Below are positions 23,259-35,307 of a stretch of DNA of 64,000 nt, in pieces. Made by a program: the position numbers and the translations under genes. The notes under the pieces were generated by a model. The model was not told the origin of the DNA, ran no database searches, and was given only the letters and a program-made list of their open reading frames with translations. Numbering within the stretch: the stretch's first letter is position 1; each line of letters starts with the position of its first letter. The DNA is from Excoecaria cochinchinensis (taxonomy: Eukaryota > Streptophyta > Magnoliopsida > Malpighiales > Euphorbiaceae), in NCBI GenBank assembly GCA_947683425.1, contig CANTUQ010000004.1:29942001-30006000 (forward strand), in the 5' to 3' direction.

Positions 23259-23611
23259 AGCTAAAGCTGGAATCAAAGTTGAAATTGTCATTTTTGACAT
23301 ATTGATCATGAAACACACTAAACTCTCAAACAATAAGAGAGAAATATAGAACTAGGTTCTCAAATTAGAAAATGAAATTAAGATTAACAAGAGTCCTTGA
23401 ACCAGAAGCAAGATAATAGTATTGAACTCAACTCAATTTTTGCATTTTATTCGCTCCATTTTTGCATTTTCTTCAGTCACACAACATCTCCAAGCTGCAC
23501 CGCCCGCCGCACCGCCATCGTCACACCACCCTAAAGCCCTTGCTGTTCCTCCTTCCTCGAGAAATTCTAGTAATTTTTTTCTTCAGTTGATGGGATTTCT
23601 TATTAGTGGCT
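23259..23611. other. Gap with a proline/alanine-rich plus-strand ORF
   Basis: Between the broken gene and the second copia element. A plus-strand ORF (23422-23637) has a Pro/Ala/Ser-rich middle and could be a 5' leader or first exon of a host gene, but its end is created by the LTR. No domain was recognised. Confidence 0.3.
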
Positions 23612-23616
23612 TAATG

Positions 23617-24127
23617 TGTTGTGAAAACTCGAGTTGATTTTCAACAAATTTACCTCGAACACTATTGAGCAGGTGAATAAAGCGTAAACGATTGTACTGA
23701 AAAATCACACAATATAAAATTCCCAAGACAGAATTTTCCTAAGTAATTTAACAGTACAATAATTCACTAACAATATACCCGACAATAACTATTAAATAGA
23801 CAAATAAAGAACACCAAAATTTAACGAGGTTCGGCCAATTATGCCTACGTCCTCGGACACTACCAATATTATATTTCACTATTTCAAAAAAATAATACAA
23901 GTGAAATATTTACTAAAGATAGAAAGAATTATTGCCTTAGAAAAGATGGCAATTTTGGGATGGAATGGATTAGGAAATGGGGGTTTATATTTATAGCTTA
24001 TCAACTCCCCCATTCACTTACAATTTCCCGATGTGGGATTACTTAAAAAATACTATTCAAAAACTTTGTCAACAATTGTTGCTAAAATTGTCAACAATTG
24101 TGGGTGAGTGAGCCACAAAAGTTGACA
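23617..24127 (-). repeat. Copia-2 3' LTR
   Basis: 511 bp; preceded on the plus strand by the target duplication TAATG at 23612-23616. Confidence 0.96.
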
Positions 24128-24216
24128 ATCTCCACCTTGGCGAACTCCACAATTTCAAATCTCTCACAAAACTCAGTTTTAATAGTGTCACCAAATGCGC
24201 TTCAAAGCGCCCAACT

Positions 24217-27200
24217 TCAACTTTTAACAATGTTGATCAAGTCCAAGCAATGTTGCAACTTGACCGCAGTCACCACTTTTGTGAACATATCAGCAGGATT
24301 CTCAGTGGTCCTAATCTTCTGGATTGTTACTCCAGCTTCTTCCAGAACCTCTCGTACAAAATGATAATGAACATCAATATGCTTCGTCCTTGCATGGTAA
24401 ACTTGGTTCTTTGCCAAATGAATAGTACTATGACTATCACAATGCACTTTGATGTGCTTCTGTTGAACCCCTAATTTACCAAGCAACCCTTGAAGCCAAA
24501 TTGCCTCATTCACAGCCTCTGTAACTGCCATATACTCTGCCTCCATAGTAGACAAAGCAACTGTTGACTGTAAAGTAGACTTTCAACTAACTGGTGCCTT
24601 CGCAAGAGTAAACACATAACCAGTAGTTGATCGCCGTTTGTCCAAATCACTAGCATAGTCGGAATCACAATATCCAACTACACATTGACCATCTTGATCA
24701 TCTCGCTGAAATACCAAACCAACATCTACGGTATTCAGAATATACCGCAGAATCCATTTCACAGCTTGCCAATATTCCTTTCCAGGATCATGCATATACC
24801 TGCTCACAACCCCAACTGCCTGTGAAATATCGGGCCTTGTACACACTATAGTATACATCAAGCTACCAACAGTATTTGCATACGGTACATTTGCCATATA
24901 TTCTCGTTCTGCTTCATTTTTTGGAGACAAAGATGCACTAAGCTTGAAATGAGGAGCAAGAGGAGTACTAACAGGTTTTGACTTTTCATTCATGCCAAAA
25001 TGTTTTAGCACTTTTCTCAGATACTGTTTCTGAGTCAAACAAAGTCTCCCCAATTCCCTATCTCTGCTTATCTCCATACCGAGAATCTTCTTGGCTTCAC
25101 CTAAATCCTTCATTTCGAGCTCCCTGTTCAGTTGAGTCTTCAACTTCTCAATCTCTGTCAGACTCTTGGAAACTATTAACATATCATCAACATAAAAAAG
25201 AAGATATATGTAGGATCTGTCTTGTAACTTGCGCAAATATACACAATGATCATATTTGCTTCTTGTGTACTTTTGCCCCATCATGAACTTATCAAATCGT
25301 TTGTACCACTGCCTCGGAGATTGCTTCAATCCGTACAATGATTTTTCAAGCTTGCACACCATATTCTCTTTTCCAGCAACTTTAAATCCTTCGGGCTGAG
25401 CCATATAGATTTCCTCCTCCAAGTCTCCATGTAAAAATGAAGTTTTTACATCCAACCGAACTAGTTCCATATCCAATTGTGCTACAAAAGCCAACAAAAT
25501 TCGAATGGAGGAATGTTTTACAACTGGATAAAAAACTTCATTATAGTCAATTCCCTCCGTTTGAGCGCAGCCTTTAACCACCAGCCTTGTTTTGTAGTGA
25601 ACATCATCCTTATCAGGAAATCCATCTTTCTTTGCATATACCCATTTGCATCCAATTGCCTTCTTTCCCTTCAGGAGACTAGCTAACTTCCACGTATGAT
25701 TCTTATGAAGGGACTGCATTTCATCATTCATGGCTTTCCTCCACTTCTCTACTTCTGAACTTTTGACTGCTTCATTATAAGTGGTAGGAATGTCATCATT
25801 TGCAATTTGGAATGCGTAAGCCACCATATCAACATAGCGAGCAGGCTTTTTGATTGTCCTCTTTGGCTTACTTAATGCAATTGATTCAGGTTGCTGTGGA
25901 GGTTCTTGGGTTAAAACCTCTTCTTCATCTGACTCCTCATCTACCATAGGAGTTTCTGCATCTGCTTCATCATTTGCTGGAATAGCAATTTTCCTTTCAA
26001 ACTCCACCTGTTTTGGAGTACCATCTGTCTGCTCAATACTTTCATTTGTCACCTTTCTCAACATGGTAGATTCTTCAAAGGTAACATCCCTGCTAAAAAT
26101 TATTTTCTTTGATTCTGGACACCAAAGTCGATATCCTTTCACACCAGAGGTGATCCCCATGAAAATTGCTTTCTTTGCACGTGGATCCAACTTCGATTCC
26201 TTAATGTGATAGTATGCAGTGGAACCAAACACACGTAAGGAATTATAATCTGTCGCAGGTTTCCCAAACCATTTCTCCAATGGCGTTTTACCACCAATAG
26301 CACTAGATGGTAGGTGATTAATGCGATGGCAAGCATATGTAACAGCTTCAGCCCAAAATTCTCTATCTAACCCAGCATTGGCAACATACACCGAACTTTT
26401 TCCAGCAATGTTCGGTTCATACGTTTTGCCACCCCATTCTGTTGTGGTGTATTTCTGACTGTGAAGTGTCTGATAATGCCTTCATCTTCACACACTTTCA
26501 TAAATGGATCACTCCTGTATTCCCCGCCATTATCTGTACGGAGATACTTGATCCTTCGGCCTGTTTGAGTTTCCATCATCCTTTTCCATTTGAGAAAAAC
26601 TCCTAGCACTTCATACTTAGTCTTCATAATATACATCCAAACTCTCCGAGAAAAATCATCAACAAAGGTCACATAGTAGTGTTTTCCTCCCAAAGAAGTC
26701 GTCTTGGAAGGTCCCCACACATCAGAATGAACATAGTCCAAAATACCCTTGGTATCGTGGATTGCTGTTCCAAATTTCACCCTTGTCTTTTTCCCTTTGA
26801 CACAATGCTCGCAAAAATCCAATTTGCAAGTCTGAACTCCTTTCAATAATCCTTGTTTCACCAAGAGATTCAAGGATTTTGCACCTGCATGCCCCAAGCG
26901 CATATGCCATAACCTGGTTGCTTCTAACTCCTTTTCACCAGTAGAAGCCACTGCTGTTGTGCTAATAACAGTAGTACCTTGATAGTGGTACAATCTGTTA
27001 TTCTTTCGAATTCCCTTCAACACCACAAGTGCACCAGAGATTATCTTCATTACTCCGCCTTTTGCTCGTACCTTGAAACCTTTTTCTTCTAGAGCTCCTA
27101 CGAAAATGAGATTCTTTGACAACCTGGGTACATAACAAACATCCGTCAGGATTCTAATTGATCCATCATGGTTTTTCAAACGAATGAAACCAATCCCATG

Positions 27201-28160
27201 TGTGGTGAGAGAGACATCATTTGCTGTATAAACAGCTCCATCTTCTAGTTCTCTAAATTCATAGAACCAATCCCGATTGGGACACATATGATGACTGCAG
27301 CCTGAATCAAGCAGCCATACACTAAAAGAGCTAGTTGAGGATGGAACAGCAAGTGAGAAATCTGAGTCTTCATCATTACACTCAGCTACATTTGAATCTG
27401 CAACAGCTTTTCCCTTATCAGGTTTTCTCTTATACTTCAGCTTAGGACAATCTTTCTTCCAATGCCCTTTTTCTCGACAAAAGGCACATTCGTCTTTGCC
27501 CAATTTGAGCCTCGACTTCGATCTCCCTTTTTTTCCTCTAATCTGGCTCTGCAACCGACCTCTCACTACTAGAGCTTCTGTAGCTCCACTTGTGCATTCT
27601 TTTTTGTCCTTCTTTCTCAGTTCATAACTATACAAGACAGCACAAACTTCACTGAGAATCACAGCAGCCTTCCCATGAAGTAGAGTCGTTTCAAGAAACT
27701 CAAACTCCTCAGGAAGGGATCCCAACAACATCAAAGCCAGATCTTCATCTTCAAATGTCACATCCATATTCAATAAGTCAGCGACTAACTGATTAAAACT
27801 GGTGATGTGATCATTTATTGTGGTACCCGCAACATAATTGAAACGAAACAGTCTTTTTTTTCATGTGGAGCTTATTTTGACTGCTTTTCTTCAAGAATTT
27901 TTCCTCCAGCGCCTTCATCAATTTACTTGCAAAAATTTCTTTCGAGAAAGCATACTTTTGCTCTCTAGAAAGGCATGATCGAATTGTACCACACGCCAAA
28001 CGATTCAGTTTCTTCCATTCTTTCTCATCAACATCATCTGGTTTTTTTCTTCAAGGGCAATGTCTAGACCTTACTGAAATAAAGCGTCTAGATCCTCACT
28101 TTACCACATGCCAAAATGACCCATACCATCAAAAATTTCCACAACAACTCTTGCATTTGC
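24217..28160 (-). pseudogene. Copia-2 gag-pol polyprotein with few disabling changes
   Basis: Minus-strand order: GAG pieces from about 28160, broken near 27850 at a run of A; 27773-26367 with the zinc knuckle CAFCREKGHWKKDC, protease LLDSGCSHHMC, GAG-pre-integrase LWHMRLGH and integrase LRTDNGGEYRS; a frameshift near 26380 inside integrase; 26391-24583 with the rest of integrase, reverse transcriptase (LLFYVDDMLIVSK) and early RNase H; one stop (TGA in place of the expected Trp codon) near 24580; then RNase H to 24217 (STMEAEYMAV). About three frame breaks and one nonsense codon disable an otherwise full-length Tnt1-like polyprotein. Confidence 0.93.
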
Positions 28161-28339
28161 CATCATATTGGACGAGGAAGAATAAGTGGATGGATTTTTC
28201 ATTTCAGCTACAATTACTATTCAATAGCTGTCGATGCGGAATGCCAATAGCACAAGAAAAAATCTTTTCTGATGTGGAAGATCAGCCTACGCTGCAACCA
28301 CAGAGCATACTAAGAAATAACCTAGACTCTGATACCAAT

Positions 28340-28850
28340 TGTTGTGGAAACTCGGGTTGATTTCCACCAAATTCACCTCGAATACTATTGAGCAGGTGAA
28401 TAAAGCGTAAACGATTGTATTGAAAAATCACACAAGATAAAATTTCCAAGATAGAATTTTCCTAAGTAATTTAACAGTACAATAATTCACTAACAATATA
28501 CCCGACAATAGCTATTAAATAGACAAATAAAGAACGCCAGAATTTAACGAGATTCGGCCAATTATGCCTACGTTCTCGGACACTACCAATATTATATTTC
28601 ACTATTTCAAAAAAATTATACAAGTGAAATATTTACTAAAAAGAGAAAGAATTATTGCTTTAGGAAATATGACAATTTTGGGATGGAATGGATTAGGAAA
28701 TAGGGGTCTATATTTATAACTTATCAACTCCCCCATTCCCTTACAATTTTCCGATGTGGGATTACTTAAAAAATACTATTCAAAAACTTTGTCAACAATT
28801 GTTGCTAAAATTGTCAACAATTGTGGGTGAGTGAGCCACAAAAGTTGACA
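28340..28850 (-). repeat. Copia-2 5' LTR
   Basis: 511 bp; the target duplication TAATG follows at 28851-28855. It contains 'taacgagattcggccaattatgcctacg' type sequence shared with other plant copia LTRs. Confidence 0.96.
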
Positions 28851-29321
28851 TAATGGGGTTAGCCGTGATTTACGATTCTATTCTTGGATTCTTGAATTGA
28901 CTAATTATAGAGCTAAATAAAATAATCCTCGCATCTTCGAAATGTTTTACCAAGTGAGTTTATTGATCAGTAATTGTTTGATTATTTTATTAATCGATGG
29001 GCGTCAGCGTTTGCTTGTAGTTTTTCAGTATTTGATGTGGTTGTGTCAAATTAATTTTTTTTTTCAGAGTCATAAATCGTGTTTGCCAATTTGTACTAGC
29101 TGCAACCAGTTGTCAAATATCAAAAGAGTTAAAGAATATGTTCTTCCACTACTGACCCTCACTAAATTCTGTTCTTTTTATTTTTATGATCGATAAAAGA
29201 AATTTCAAAACAAAAAAGAACCAAATGAACATAATAAAGACCTGAAATATATCCAATTTCAAAACAAGTGTACAACAACCAATATGCAAATAATAAATCA
29301 CATGAAGATTGGTTATTTAGA

Positions 29322-30195
29322 CTTTCCTCTCCAAAAACTGTAGACCATTCAAATTGATTGCCTGCTCAGTGAAAATAAAGTATTAAAACCTTCCATCAGA
29401 GAGACTAAGGTTTAAATAATAAATTCATAACAATGATAAATATATAAATAAATCAAATAGCAAGTATACTTGCTATGTTCCGGCGATAGATTTGCTTCTT
29501 TCACTATATCATATGTGTTTCTGGTGCAAGATTAAAAAAAAATGGAATAACATATAATATGATTAATAACAAGATTGTAGCTAATAGATACTGCAATCGA
29601 TATATAACCATAATCTCAAACAATTGAAAAAATTATCTAAAAAAATTATCACATTTGTGCATGACATATTAAACTATAAACTTGACTATTGAAAAAAAAA
29701 AGGGAAACCTAAGAACAAAATAAATAAATAAATAAAACAAAGGAATCAATCTTTGATATGGTAACCGCATATGGTGATTTCTTATTTAATTAGTTTTATA
29801 TCATTAGTTCTATATGTAGTATCCGCATATGGTGATTTCTTATTTAATTAGTTTTATATCATTAGTTCTATATGTAGTATGTATCACAAATGGTTTCAAG
29901 TTCAATAACATCTTATTATTAGTTCATTAAAATGTACCAGCTTTTCTGCTCATAATCTACATTGACGACCAGCAAGTAAAAATGATAAACCAAATTTTGA
30001 AAGAATCCAGCACAATCGCATTCTTCTAATCCTAGAAAGAATCTATCAAATGGATATACATAACATAAGGTCTAGTTCTATAATGAACTAATCCTTCGGA
30101 TACTTGGCAGTTTATCAATAAATTGATTCCAAAGCATATACGCTGTCATCTTTTCCAGAAACAGAGAACACTAAAGTGTGGCTTGGGTTCAAGTT
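29322..30195 (-). pseudogene. Candidate exon remnants, perhaps the upstream part of the 22.7-23.3 kb broken gene
   Basis: Three short minus-strand pieces look coding: about 30195-30121 (SHTLVFSVSGKDDSVYALES), 29522-29480 flanked by CAG and GTATAC splice-like ends (NTYDIVKEANLSPEHS), and about 29357-29322 after a CAG. Phases do not join cleanly and the first ends at stops, so if related to the broken gene on the other side of the copia element they too have decayed. This is a proposal from reading-frame quality only. Confidence 0.3.
29765..29880 (+). repeat. Two-copy tandem repeat, 58-bp period
   Basis: 29765-29822 and 29823-29880 are nearly identical (CCGCATATGGTGATTTCTTA...), indicating a recent local duplication. 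Confidence 0.95.
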
Positions 30196-30758
30196 CAAAT
30201 AGCCAATTGAAAATTTCTAAGTTCAGCAAATGCTAAAGACCTCATTAGAACACTATAGGTTCATAGGTGAAATCTTTGGAACATCAACAGATCATCATTT
30301 TATTGTTATCATTATTATTATTTGTAACGCAAATAAAGAGAGATTAAATAATTTAAAAAAGAAAAACACTATTCTAGAGACACCAAAACTTCAAGAAAAT
30401 GTGTAAAAGGGTGCATTTGAAAATTGGAATAAAAAAACATGTCAATTCAAGAAAATGCTATCACAAAATTAACCTTCACCTAAGCCAATCCTTGTAACTA
30501 GTTACTAAATATTGCAGGCATAAACTAATATCTAATTTATCTTGCTTTTCCTACAAATTGGAAAGAAATGATTTTAGCCTCTGAAGGAAAACTAATAATT
30601 TCCCTTTTCATTAACCAAACAATAGCATAGAAATTAATGAATTTATCCTCTTTCAATCCAATTCCCCGAAAACAAACAGGCTTATAGCATCCATCGTGAA
30701 TTCATCTTCACAACATTTCCTTATTTCCAAGAACAGGTAATTCATACTTCAAACTAAA

Positions 30759-30852
30759 GATATTTTCTCACATTGGATTTTCTGTTTGTAATTTCATTTT
30801 TAATTGATATTTTCTCACATTGGATTTTCTGTTTGTAATTTTCTGTTTTTCA
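30759..30852 (+). repeat. Two-copy tandem repeat, 47-bp period
   Basis: GATATTTTCTCACATTGGAT recurs at 30759 and 30806, followed by diverging TTTTCTGTTT words. Confidence 0.85.
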
Positions 30853-32087
30853 TTTTCTGTTTATAATTTTATTTTTAATTGATATTTATTTTATCTTGGA
30901 ATAAATTGGTCTCCCAGCTTCATCACCACTGCCTCTCCTTGCCGGCATCCATCGTTGCTTGCCCATTTCGATTAGTCGTTTTAATTATAATCCCTAGTTT
31001 CCCTTAAATAATCTAATTTCTTTCTTGAGGATTTGGTTGCTGAAGTATTTTTAGCATGAGAAGCATTGATATTAAATTCTCAGTGTAAAGAGACTAGAAA
31101 AATATAATATATATAAGTGTATTTCATTTAATTCAATTAGATGCAGAGTTTTACAAATGTGTTGCGGATAAGAGTAATTTCCCCTGGTTGAGCATAATTT
31201 TATAGGAAATTAGAAGAATATCCGTTGCAATACTAGTAATCAATATAATTAGTTGAGTTTTTGTGAATGCCAAATATGACATAAATTGCATATTGGCAAA
31301 CAATTCCACTCAAGTTTTATTTCTAAGAGTATATTCTCTGCCATTTGAGCATGAATACAGGACTGACAATGCGTGTTTTAACTATTATCAAATAATTCAT
31401 TAATGAAATATTCGAAATACACAAAAAAAAAAAATTGAGGCTAAATATTGCAAAATAGATGTTCTAAAACTTAATAGCACAAACTTAAAAATATCTGGAA
31501 CTTGCAGCTTCATTTTGCCAATTACTCACCGATTTTAAGTAGTTATTCATAATTTTCTTAATTAATATTGTCAATAAGTCAGTCTCCAAACCTAAGTGTT
31601 TAACTTTCTAAATTAAGTGCATCCTGATCTTAATAAAAATTGTCTGAGCTGGCAAATCACCTGCCTTGGTTCAAGCTATGTTTTTAATGGAGTGCTTATT
31701 ACCAAAAATTTATCAGAAAATGGGGTATTTTGGTTTAGCTTTTGGGATCATGCAGTATAGAGATTGGGACCATATGCTTAATAAGAGGGAAGCCAATGCA
31801 TAGTGCCATTTTTAATTAAATCTTGTCCTTGTTTGGAGTGCATATTACCAAAAATTTATGAGAAAATAGTTTGTTATTTTCTCACTGATAATATTCTTTA
31901 GACGTGAGTAGCTTGCTGAATTTGTTGATTTCATGGTATTATTTGTTTTATCTAGGGTGTTGTGTGTTCTTTTAGCATAACTGAGCTTGTTATGATTGCC
32001 ATTTATTTCATTACAACACTGCTAACTGGATCTATAAACAGAGATGATGATAGCCAGAGTTAAAGCTACTTGATTTTGGTTAATACT

Positions 32088-32153
32088 TAGTTTTGCATGG
32101 CAGTTTTAACAGCTTGGATTTAGTTTTACATGGCAGTTTTAACAGCTTGGACT
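32088..32153 (+). repeat. Two-copy tandem repeat, 33-bp period
   Basis: TAGTTTT(G/A)CATGGCAGTT...CAGCTTGGA recurs at 32088 and 32121. Confidence 0.9.
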
Positions 32154-32409
32154 TTACATGACAAAGATAAAGGTCATTCATTTACACGGCATGCTTTAAT
32201 TCTTTCCAAGCAGGAAGTGAAGAATGTTTCCCAAAAATAAAATGCTTAAAAATAGCACCGAACTGGCTATCTTAGGGTGCGTTCGGAAAGGTTTTGGTTT
32301 TTTATTTTTTTTTTCAAAAATAAAACAAAAACTCGTTCGGCAAATTTTTTTCGTTTCAGTTTTTGCAAAAATTTAAAAAAGTGATTTTCACATGTAAAAT
32401 AGAAACTAA

Positions 32410-33359
32410 GGGTGTGTTCGGTAAAGTTGTAGGTTTTAAGTTTTTTCTTTTTAAAAACTAAAAACTATTTTTAGTTTTTGTTATTTATTTTTTAGAAACT
32501 GTTTTATATATTTAGAAATTGATCATATTTTTTTAATTATTTATGTATATTATAATAATAATTTTGATAGTGGTGGTGGCAGCAGAGGCAGTGTGGTGGT
32601 AGCGGTGGTGGTTGAGGTGATGGTGGTGTGGTAGCGGTCGAGGTGACGGCGGTGTGGTTGTGGTGGTAGCAGCGGCGGCACGGTGGTGGTGGTGGAGATG
32701 GCAGCAGTGTGGTGGTAGTGGCGGTGGCAGCACCGGCGCGGTGGCGGCGGCGGCGTGGTGGTGTGGTTATAGTGGTGGCGGCGGCGGTAGCAGTGTGATT
32801 GTGGTGGAGGCGGTGTGGTTGTGGTGGAGGAGGCGGTGTGGTGGCGGCGGCGGCGGTGGGGGTAGTAGCGTGGTGGTGGCAGCGGTGTTGGCGGAGGCGT
32901 GGTGGTGGCAGCGGCGTGGCGGTGGCAGCGTGGTGGTGGCAGCGGCAATGGCGGAGGCGTGGTGGTGGCAGCAGCGGCAGCGATGGCAGCGGCGTGGCGG
33001 TAGCAGCGTGGTGGTGGCAGCGGCAATGGCGGAGGCAGCGGCGTGGCGGTGGCAGCGTGGTGATGGCAGCGGTAATGGCGGAGGCAACAGCGGCGACAGT
33101 GGTGGTGGCAGCGGCGGTGGCGGAGGTGTGGTGTTGACAGTAAAGGCAGCAATGATGGTGACGGCGATGGCGACGATAATAAGAATAAATTAGCAAAATT
33201 CTAAAAACTACATTTTGAAAATTTTTAGTTTCTGTTTTACATGTGAAAATCACTTCTTTAAATTTTTGCAAAAACTGAAACGAAAAAAATTTGTCGAACG
33301 AGTTTTTGTTTTATTTTTGAAAAAAAAAATAAAAAACCAAAACCTCCCCGAACGCACCC
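32410..33359. mobile_element. Inner PIF/Harbinger-like element (P), inserted in opposite orientation into O
   Basis: 950 bp, GGGTGTGTTCGGTAAAG...CCCCGAACGCACCC, flanked by TAA at 32407-32409 and 33360-33362. Its left part pairs with 34223 backward and its right part (33222-33359) pairs with 32275-32406, giving an interlocked X-Y-X'-Y' inverted-repeat order. The centre, about 32570-33175, is a run of GTGGTGGCAGCGGCG-type triplets. No transposase is encoded. Confidence 0.85.
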
Positions 33360-34223
33360 TAAAAATTTTCAAAATGAAGTTTTTAGAATTTTGCTAATTT
33401 ATTCTTATTATCGTCGCCGTCGTCGCCGCCGCCGCCACACCACTACCATCATTGCCGCCTTTACTGTCAACACCACGCCTCCGCCACCGCCGCTGCCACC
33501 ACCACTGTCGCCGCTGTTGCCTCCGCCATTACCGCTGCCACCACCACGCTCTCACCGCCACGCCGCTGCCACCGCTACCGCTGCTGCCACCACCATGCCT
33601 CCGCCATTGCCGGTGCTACCGCCACACCGCTGCCATCGCTGCCGCTGCTGCCACCACCACGCCTCCGCCATTGCCGCTACCACCACCACGCTGCCACCGC
33701 CACGCCGCTGTTGCCACCACCACGCCTCCGCCAACACCGCTGCCACCACCACGCTACTACCCCCACCGCTGCCACTACCGCCGCCACCACACCGCCTCCT
33801 CCACCACAACCACACTGCCTCCACCACAATCACACTGCTACCGCCGCCGCCACCACTATAACCACACCACCACACCGCCGCCACCACCCACCGCCGCCGG
33901 CGCTGCCACCGCCACTACCACCACACTGCTGCCATCTCCACCACCACCACCGTGCCGCCGCTGCTACCACCACAACCACACCGCCGTCACCTCGACCGCT
34001 ACCACACCACCGTCACCTCAACCACCACCACTACCACCACACTGCCTCTGCTGCCACCACCACTACCAAAATTATTATTATAATATACATAAATAATTAA
34101 AAAAATATGATCAATTTCTAAATATATAAAACAGTTTTTAAAAAATAAATAACAAAAACTAAAAATAGTTTTTAGTTTTTAAAAATAAAAAACTAAAAAC
34201 CTACAACTTTACCGAACACACCC
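32410..34223. repeat. Large imperfect palindrome, arms about 0.8-0.86 kb
   Basis: 32410-33217 is the imperfect reverse complement of 33363-34223 (for example TTTATTCTTATTATCGTCGCC at 33398 against GGCGACGATAATAAGAATAAA at 33170). The arms are separated by about 145 bp. Read-through transcription from either side would give a long hairpin RNA. Confidence 0.9.
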
Positions 34224-34365
34224 TTAGTTGCTAGACATGAGAGGTAGTAGTAGCTGTGGTGATGAATTTGAAAATTAGGCTATTTCCAAAAAAAAAAATA
34301 TCCAAAAAAAACAAAAAACAAATTAAATCTTGTCATTGTTTGGCTTGATTAATTAAAATAATTAC

Positions 34366-34367
<2 letters not shown>

Positions 34368-34425
<58 letters not shown>
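34368..34425. repeat. (TA)n microsatellite
   Basis: About 29 TA units, directly left of the truncated transposase. Confidence 0.98.
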
Positions 34426-34426
<1 letters not shown>

Positions 34427-34485
34427 TTAATTGCACTCTTATTAATTCCTAGCTGCATGTTTATTTGATTTAAAATTTACATATA

Positions 34486-35094
34486 TTTTGGTTGGATGGG
34501 AAGGATCAGCATCTGATTCTAGAATTATTAAAAATGCACTAACTAGGGAAGACAATTTAAAAATTCCAGCAGGTAATATTTAGATTTTAGCTTCTCTCAT
34601 TTTGTTATTTGATAAGAATATTATACTAAAAGCATTTTGTTAAATTTTAGGAAAGTATTACCTTGTTGATACTGGGTTGGAGCTGTCTCATTGGTTCTTA
34701 TAGAGGCATGCGATATCACCTAAAAGAATATTCAACTCGAGGTCCTGAAAATGCAAAAGAACTTTTTAATTTGCGACACGCTTCATTGCGCAATACAATT
34801 GAAAGGGCTTTTGGAGTGCTAAAGAAGCGATTTCCAATTATCGAAAGTTCAAATGAAAAAACTTATTCATTTGAAATCCAATGTGAAATTGTTCTAGCAT
34901 GTGCAATCTTACATAATTTTTTAATGGGAATGGATCTCGATAATCGATTGATTAATGAAGTAGATGCCGAGCTTTCAAATAGAGAGGAAGTGAATGCTCG
35001 CATTGGAGATAGTGTGGATGCTATATTAGGTGCTGAGTTAAGGGATAACATTGCTGCTGCAATATGGTTTGCTTATGTTTCTAATGAAAGATGA
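34486..35094 (+). pseudogene. PIF/Harbinger transposase (DDE endonuclease), C-terminal remnant
   Basis: Begins mid-gene as GWEGSASDSRIIKNAL, runs to a likely intron after LKIPA (34572) and resumes at 34652 with GKYYLVDTG. After a frameshift it continues as SYRGMRYHLKEY, FNLRHASLRNTIERAFGVLK and ILHNFLMG to a stop at 35092. These are characteristic C-terminal blocks of the HARBI1-like DDE transposase that cuts and joins the element ends. The N-terminal half with the first catalytic Asp residues is missing; the (TA)n tract stands in its place. A Myb-like partner gene follows in the same direction, as in autonomous PIF/Harbinger elements. Confidence 0.85.
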
Positions 35095-35307
35095 TTAATT
35101 ATGCTTTGTATGTGTTAATTGTTTTCCATTTATGCTTTGTAATATTTTGTCCTTATTGAAATTTTCTTCAATGCATGTTACATTACTGGATATTATTTTG
35201 ATTGAAATGATATTTGATTGATAAAGACATACTTGTTTGGTTATTAATAAGAACCTAATCCATTTGCTACATGTTCATGCTATTTTTAAAAAAAAAATGC
35301 TCTACAT

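Larger units (their letters stand above)
23617..28850 (-). mobile_element. Complete Ty1/copia LTR retrotransposon (Tnt1/Tork-like), lightly decayed
   Basis: 5234 bp between two 511-bp LTRs (23617-24127, 28340-28850), starting TGTTGTG(A/G)AAACTCG and ending AAAGTTGACA. The target duplication TAATG is perfect (23612-23616 and 28851-28855). On the minus strand the primer-binding site TGGTATCAGAGTCTAGG (28322-28338, initiator tRNA-Met type) follows the 5' LTR, and the polypurine tract AAGGTGGAGAT (24128-24138) precedes the 3' LTR. By hand the LTRs differ at about 28 of 511 sites. It appears to have landed in a host gene whose pieces lie on either side. Confidence 0.97.
28856..32271. other. AT-rich intergenic/intronic DNA with small tandem duplications
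   Basis: No intact gene. It contains short exon-like pieces on the minus strand (29322-30195, listed separately) and three two-copy tandem repeats. The rest shows nothing I can name. Confidence 0.5.
32275..34223. mobile_element. Outer PIF/Harbinger-like non-autonomous element (O), split by a sister copy
   Basis: Starts GGGTGCGTTCGG and ends CCGAACACACCC, flanked by TTA at 32272-32274 and 34224-34226, the 3-bp duplication expected of PIF/Harbinger. Its own sequence is 32275-32406 plus 33363-34223; 32410-33359 is a second copy inserted at TAA. Joined across that TAA, O is the reverse complement of the inserted copy in order and content: an AT-rich end, a long GC-rich part built of CCG/CAC-type triplets, and another AT-rich end. 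It encodes no transposase. The overlapping long ORFs on both strands are low-complexity Ala/Pro/His/Gly translations of the triplet tract. Confidence 0.85.

Noticed and set aside
29765..29880. Short direct repeats as a possible CRISPR-like array
   Set aside because: Only two copies with no spacers, in a plant genome; a simple tandem duplication.
32533..34100. Many long overlapping ORFs on both strands rich in Ala, His, Pro, Thr, Trp or Gly
   Set aside because: They are translations of GC-rich triplet repeats in the nested transposons, open in several frames at once, with no domain.
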